This document shows, piece after piece, positions 60,703 through 64,000 of a stretch of 64,000 nucleotides of DNA (positions are counted from its first letter, which is position 1; every line of letters begins with the position of its first letter). Both the position numbers and the translations under genes were made by a program. Source of the DNA: Pontibacter akesuensis (lineage in GTDB: Bacteria; Bacteroidota; Bacteroidia; Cytophagales; Hymenobacteraceae); the NCBI RefSeq assembly GCF_001611675.1, contig NZ_CP014766.1, positions 3,906,001 through 3,970,000 on the forward strand. Direction: 5' to 3'. The notes under the pieces are model-generated. The model made no database searches. It worked only from the letters and a program-made list of their open reading frames with translations, and was not told the origin of the DNA.

Positions 60703-61971
60703 CTATACTTGCTTTTTGAAGTATACCTGAAAGGTAGTGCCACGGTTTACCTCACTTTGCACCTCAATTTTTCCCTGGTAGTTATCAAGAATCCGTTTGG
60801 TGACGTAAAGCCCCACGCCGCTTCCCTCTACGTGGTCGTGAAGCCGCTTAAAAAGGGAGAATATCTTGTTTCGGTGCTTGTTCAAATCGATGCCTATGCC
60901 ATTATCGGCAACTGTCAAAACAATATATTCCTCGGTGTCAGAAGTAGTTACCTTCACAAATGGAGCCTGCCCAGGTGAGCGGTATTTGATAGCATTCGTG
61001 AGAAGGTTCTGCAGGATACTTTGCAGGTGTTGCGACACAAAATGCACCTTGGGTTGTTTGTTGAAATCATAGGCGATTTGCACCCCGGACTCCTGAACCA
61101 GGTGGTTTATATTCGTCAATACGTCTTTGAATACTTTTTCGAAAGATATTTCTTCCAGCACCTCCTCTTCAGCTCTGCGCTGTATCTTGCTCACATCCGA
61201 CAGGTCCTGAATGGTGCGATTGAGTTTTAAGACAGACACTTCCAGGCGTTGCAGGATGGGCGCTACAGCTCCATTGGGCAAAGCCATTTCTTCGTTCAGT
61301 GCAGTTAGCAAGCCTTCCATATTCGTTATGGGCACCTTCAGGTCATGCGAGGCGGAATAGACAAAGTTATCCAGGTCGGAGTTGATCTGGATTAGCTCGT
61401 TGTTTTTAGTGATAAGGGCCGCCTGTGTCTTTTCCCTTTCCTCTATTTCGGCAGCTAAGGCGTTGTTAGCCTGCAGAAGCTGGTGTGTTCTTTCCTCCAC
61501 CCGGGCTTCAAGCGCCTGTTTCGCCAGGTTGAGCTCGTCCTGAATTTTTTCACGCTCCTCTATTTCTGCCTTAAGCTGGCGGTTAGATGCCTCCAACTGA
61601 GCATTGCTCGGTATGGCCAACAGGGCAGGAATGGACTTATAAAGCACAACGGCAGTAGCGATGGATACCAGCCCGGTTACCATTTTAATGGTCCCTGCGA
61701 GCCGATATGTGGGAATCCAGGCTGTCCAGATATCCATAACGTGCGTTGTGCCACACAGCATGATAAAAGCACCAAAGAGAAAAAATACATGTTTGTGTGC
61801 CAGGTCCTGACGCGTCCTGGCAAAGTAAAAGAGCATCAGTGGAATGGAGTAATATGCAGCTGCTGTTAAGGCGTCTCCGCCCACCGTGAGCCACAGAATT
61901 TCGGGCTTCCAGAAATAGCAATGCCCGTGAGGCATAAAATCGGACTGTAGTAGTTTCTGAAAAAACTCCAT
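60703..61971 (-). CDS. Histidine kinase with ethylene-receptor-type membrane domain
   Basis: 422 residues. The N-terminus (about 22-125) has three membrane helices and matches the plant ETR1 ethylene-binding domain at every key residue I can place: Asp33, Tyr40, Ile70, Cys73 and His77 (motifs AAAYYSIPLMLFYF and MLCGTTHVMD), where Cys and His bind copper(I). A coiled coil (about 125-195), HisKA with His209 in ASHDLKVPI and HATPase with NAIKYRS, DNGIGI and GVGLYVTKRI follow. There is no GAF or receiver domain. Cyanobacterial relatives bind ethylene; ligand binding is not proven here. No response regulator is adjacent. A -7 element lies upstream at 62010. Confidence 0.92.
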   Translation of the reverse strand: MEFFQKLLQSDFMPHGHCYFWKPEILWLTVGGDALTAAAYYSIPLMLFYFARTRQDLAHKHVFFLFGAFIMLCGTTHVMDIWTAWIPTYRLAGTIKMVTGLVSIATAVVLYKSIPALLAIPSNAQLEASNRQLKAEIEEREKIQDELNLAKQALEARVEERTHQLLQANNALAAEIEEREKTQAALITKNNELIQINSDLDNFVYSASHDLKVPITNMEGLLTALNEEMALPNGAVAPILQRLEVSVLKLNRTIQDLSDVSKIQRRAEEEVLEEISFEKVFKDVLTNINHLVQESGVQIAYDFNKQPKVHFVSQHLQSILQNLLTNAIKYRSPGQAPFVKVTTSDTEEYIVLTVADNGIGIDLNKHRNKIFSLFKRLHDHVEGSGVGLYVTKRILDNYQGKIEVQSEVNRGTTFQVYFKKQV

Positions 61972-62447
61972 TTGTATGAGGTATAGACGATGAAAGTCGA
62001 AGATAACTTCAAATATAATTCAAAATGTGGTGTGATTGCATAAGGCGGTATGGTCAAGTTTCAAGTAGGCTGCGATATGCAAGGCTTGGAACACAAAAGC
62101 CCGATTCCGAAAGCAGTGTCAGCGTCACGGCAAGCAACCTATCTGCACCCTCTTAAACTATATGCACATTTTTTCAATCCAGATTCGACCTACAGCTCGC
62201 CCTATACTGACGGATTTTGCTGCCTTCATTTTTCCAGATAAAAAGGAGAGGCTTTCGTTCAATGCAGGCCTTGGCTCGAAGATGTGCCAAATAATTTTAG
62301 TAAAGCATTAAGAATATAAAGTATAAGTATTATGAGATTAGTTTATGCTATTTATATTTACTGAAATTGATGCACCATCCCTTCTTCCTGCTGCTGATCC
62401 CTTGCAGTCACGCTAAACTTATTGTTTAACAATTTATAAATAACGCT
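61972..62447. other. Divergent intergenic region
   Basis: Besides the minus-strand promoter at 62010, the last 170 bases are AT-rich and probably hold the promoter of the lipoprotein gene. One AAGTATA at about 62319. The 63-codon frame at 62050 shows no family features. Confidence 0.45.
62010..62017 (-). promoter_or_regulatory. -7 element for the ethylene-receptor-like kinase
   Basis: On the minus strand this reads TATATTTG, a full TAnnTTTG match, about 40 bases upstream of the ATG at 61971. Confidence 0.48.
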
Positions 62448-63275
62448 ATGACTAAAGTATGGACTCGCGGCTATAAGCTGCTGGGAATGTTTGTTGCGCT
62501 CGCCCTTTTTGGTTGCGAGAGCCAGGAAGACGTGCAGCCAGGTAGCATGCAGTCTTCCCTGGAGCAGGAGCAGAAGAAAGTAAAAACGACTGTTTATTAC
62601 GGGCCACTTACAGCGTATTTAGGCGGAACCGCCCGCACTTGGGTTGAAGTGGTGAATGGCAAGCCTATTGCCATAGGAATAGAACTCTCTGAGGACGTAC
62701 TGGTGAATCTTCCGGAGGAGATGGGAGAGTTTGTGCTTAAGCTCCCCGGTCAGGCACATTCCACCGGAATAAAGACCATAATGGTGGGGTGGAACCCAAT
62801 GGGACACGATCCTGAAGGCGTGTACACAATCCCTCACTTCGACTTTCACTTTTATACCATCACCCATGGGCAGATTAAGCAGATCACCGGAGGAGTGGAT
62901 GAAGGGGCCTATACGCTCCAGGAAAAGGGGATTTTCCCCGCAGTCTATACTTTTGGCCCCGTGCCTTTTGCTGTCCCCCACATGGGCGTGCACTGGTCGG
63001 ATATAACCTCTCCTGAGTTTTCACCTGCAGGTTTTAGCAAAACATTTATTTATGGCTCAAACAAGGACAGGGTCACCTTCCTGGAGCCTATGATTACACT
63101 TGCCTACCTCAGGAGCCTGGGGGCAAATCAATCAGTTGAGACACCCATCCCTTCATTGCTCAGGTACGAGGACCCGGGTTACTACCCAGAGTCCTACACC
63201 GTCACGTATGATGCTGCTTCCGGCACCTACAGTATTGCCTTAACAGACCTGATATGGCATAACAGGAATAAGTAA
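62448..63275 (+). CDS. DUF5602-type (TTHB210-like) lipoprotein
   Basis: 275 residues. Lipobox ALFGC (Cys about 23). The body starts VYYGPLTAYLGGTARTWVEV and has a His-rich motif HFDFHFYTI (about 127-135) and PFAVPHMGVHWSD (about 176), as in secreted proteins carrying the DUF5602/TTHB210-like domain. The clustered His and Asp could bind metal (inference). It is anchored in the envelope. Function unknown. A perfect terminator follows directly, and the gene converges on a GlxA-type regulator. Confidence 0.82.
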   Translation: MTKVWTRGYKLLGMFVALALFGCESQEDVQPGSMQSSLEQEQKKVKTTVYYGPLTAYLGGTARTWVEVVNGKPIAIGIELSEDVLVNLPEEMGEFVLKLPGQAHSTGIKTIMVGWNPMGHDPEGVYTIPHFDFHFYTITHGQIKQITGGVDEGAYTLQEKGIFPAVYTFGPVPFAVPHMGVHWSDITSPEFSPAGFSKTFIYGSNKDRVTFLEPMITLAYLRSLGANQSVETPIPSLLRYEDPGYYPESYTVTYDAASGTYSIALTDLIWHNRNK

Positions 63276-63277
63276 TT

Positions 63278-63319
63278 AAAAAGCAGGCTCCTTACCTGAT
63301 CGTAAGGAGCCTGCTTTTT
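63278..63319. terminator. Strong bidirectional terminator
   Basis: A perfect 18-bp stem (63278-63295 with 63302-63319), loop of six, with A- and T-runs at the ends, between two convergent genes. Confidence 0.9.
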
Positions 63320-63355
63320 GATTTTGTTGATGTGTTGGTGTTTATAGATTCAGCT

Positions 63356-64000
63356 TTAAGGAATCAGAAGTTTGTCTTTCTGCTGGACCTGCTTGTTATA
63401 CTTGTTGCGGTACTCGATGGGCGTAAGTCCGGTGATTTTCTTGAAGACGGTCCGAAAGGCTTTGGTATCGGTATACCCCACGTCAAACAATACTTCGTTG
63501 ATGTTTTTTCTACTGGTTTCGAAACTGCGTTTAGCAGCTTCTATTTTAACCCGTTGCATATACTCCAGCACCGAGTTATGGGTGGCTTTATAAAAACGGC
63601 GCTCAAAACTGCGCCGGCCTACGGCTACTTTTTCAGCTAACTGGTCCACTGAAATCCTGTCATTGTAATTTTTTTCGATGTATTCCTGAGCCGCTTTTAC
63701 AGCTGAGTCATTGTGGCCTTTCTGCCCCTGAAACAAAGCAAAAGCTGCCTGGCTGTTTCGGTCTATATCAATGGCAAAATATTTCGAGGCAAGTATAGCT
63801 GTTTCGCGGTCTGTATATTTTTCCACCAAGTGCAGCAACAGGTTCCAATAAGAGTTGGCCCCGCCACTGGAGTACAGCCGGTTTTCCTCGGTCACTATAC
63901 TTCCATCAGCCACCTCCACATCCGGAAACATTTCCCTGAACTCATTGGCAAAGCCCCAGTGGGTTGAGCACTTTTTACCAGCTAGCAAACCCGTTGAAGC
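63356..64000 (-). CDS. GlxA-type AraC regulator, start cut by window
   Basis: At least 214 residues visible, with the frame open to the window end. The first part (GLLAGKKCSTHWGF and YSSGGANSYWNLLLHLVEKY) is the C-terminal half of a DJ-1/PfpI-like amidase-fold domain as in GlxA/FtrA regulators. The second part (about the last 100 residues) is an AraC DNA-binding domain with two helix-turn-helix motifs (LAEKVAVGRRSFERRF and VGYTDTKAFRTVFKK). The nucleophile region lies outside the window. Effector unknown. Confidence 0.92.
   Translation of the reverse strand, partial: ASTGLLAGKKCSTHWGFANEFREMFPDVEVADGSIVTEENRLYSSGGANSYWNLLLHLVEKYTDRETAILASKYFAIDIDRNSQAAFALFQGQKGHNDSAVKAAQEYIEKNYNDRISVDQLAEKVAVGRRSFERRFYKATHNSVLEYMQRVKIEAAKRSFETSRKNINEVLFDVGYTDTKAFRTVFKKITGLTPIEYRNKYNKQVQQKDKLLIP

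Noticed and set aside
62050-62241. 63-codon frame in the divergent spacer
   Set aside because: No hydrophobic core, signal or motif, and it begins in the promoter region of the kinase.

Overview
The window looks like a chromosomal segment of a Bacteroidota bacterium, most probably family Hymenobacteraceae (Pontibacter-like). This is inferred from content. Promoters match the Bacteroidota -7 consensus TAnnTTTG, most starts lack a Shine-Dalgarno box, base composition is moderate, and the families present are typical of the group (GH92 mannosidases, Reg_prop cyclases, PepSY-like and NHL lipoproteins, DUF983, TVP38, YsnF/DUF2382). I see no rRNA, tRNA, CRISPR array, transposase, integrase or phage gene. 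The two edge genes (SIMPL protein at the left, GlxA-type AraC regulator at the right) are cut by the window.

Layout. 0-10 kb: SIMPL protein, an unknown CxxC protein, then a sensory pair in which a complete bacteriophytochrome photosensory module (PAS-GAF-PHY, no kinase) is followed by a 1372-residue CheB-CheR-PAS-histidine kinase fusion, then YceI and DUF4184 proteins. 10-19 kb: ankyrin protein, MFS exporter, metallophosphoesterase, DEAD-box helicase, WalJ-like MBL hydrolase, type II NADH dehydrogenase, HAD protein. 19-22 kb: CysQ, CysC and a sulfotransferase, a small PAPS/PAP group, separated by a nested palindromic repeat. 22-25 kb: amidoligase and class I amidotransferase in overlapping reading frames. 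24.6-31 kb: ROK sugar kinase and two convergent GH92 alpha-mannosidases flanking a repeat-rich spacer. 31-38 kb: possible small RNA, membrane protein, diadenylate-cyclase-like protein, FUSC membrane protein, ClC channel with CBS domains. 38-46 kb: beta-propeller adenylate cyclase, two small OB-fold-like proteins, YsnF stress protein, long atypical pyruvate kinase, isochorismatase-type hydrolase. 46-54 kb: AraC regulator, DUF983, two convergent class C serine hydrolases, PAP2 phosphatase, an OmpR/histidine-kinase operon, PepSY-like lipoprotein. 54-64 kb: SdiA-regulated-like and NHL proteins, TVP38 protein, a 27-residue membrane peptide, MreB, an RluF-type pseudouridine synthase, a histidine kinase with an ethylene-receptor-type N-terminus, a DUF5602-type lipoprotein and the GlxA-type regulator.

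Two themes stand out. First, environmental sensing: phytochrome, ethylene-receptor-like kinase, propeller cyclase, DAC-like protein, and two hybrid kinases with very similar H-boxes. Second, the whole window is peppered on both strands, in genes and spacers, with the heptamer AAGTATA (extended form CAAGTATAAA), far above chance. It often occurs in clusters or inverted pairs at gene ends, and nothing annotated here explains it.
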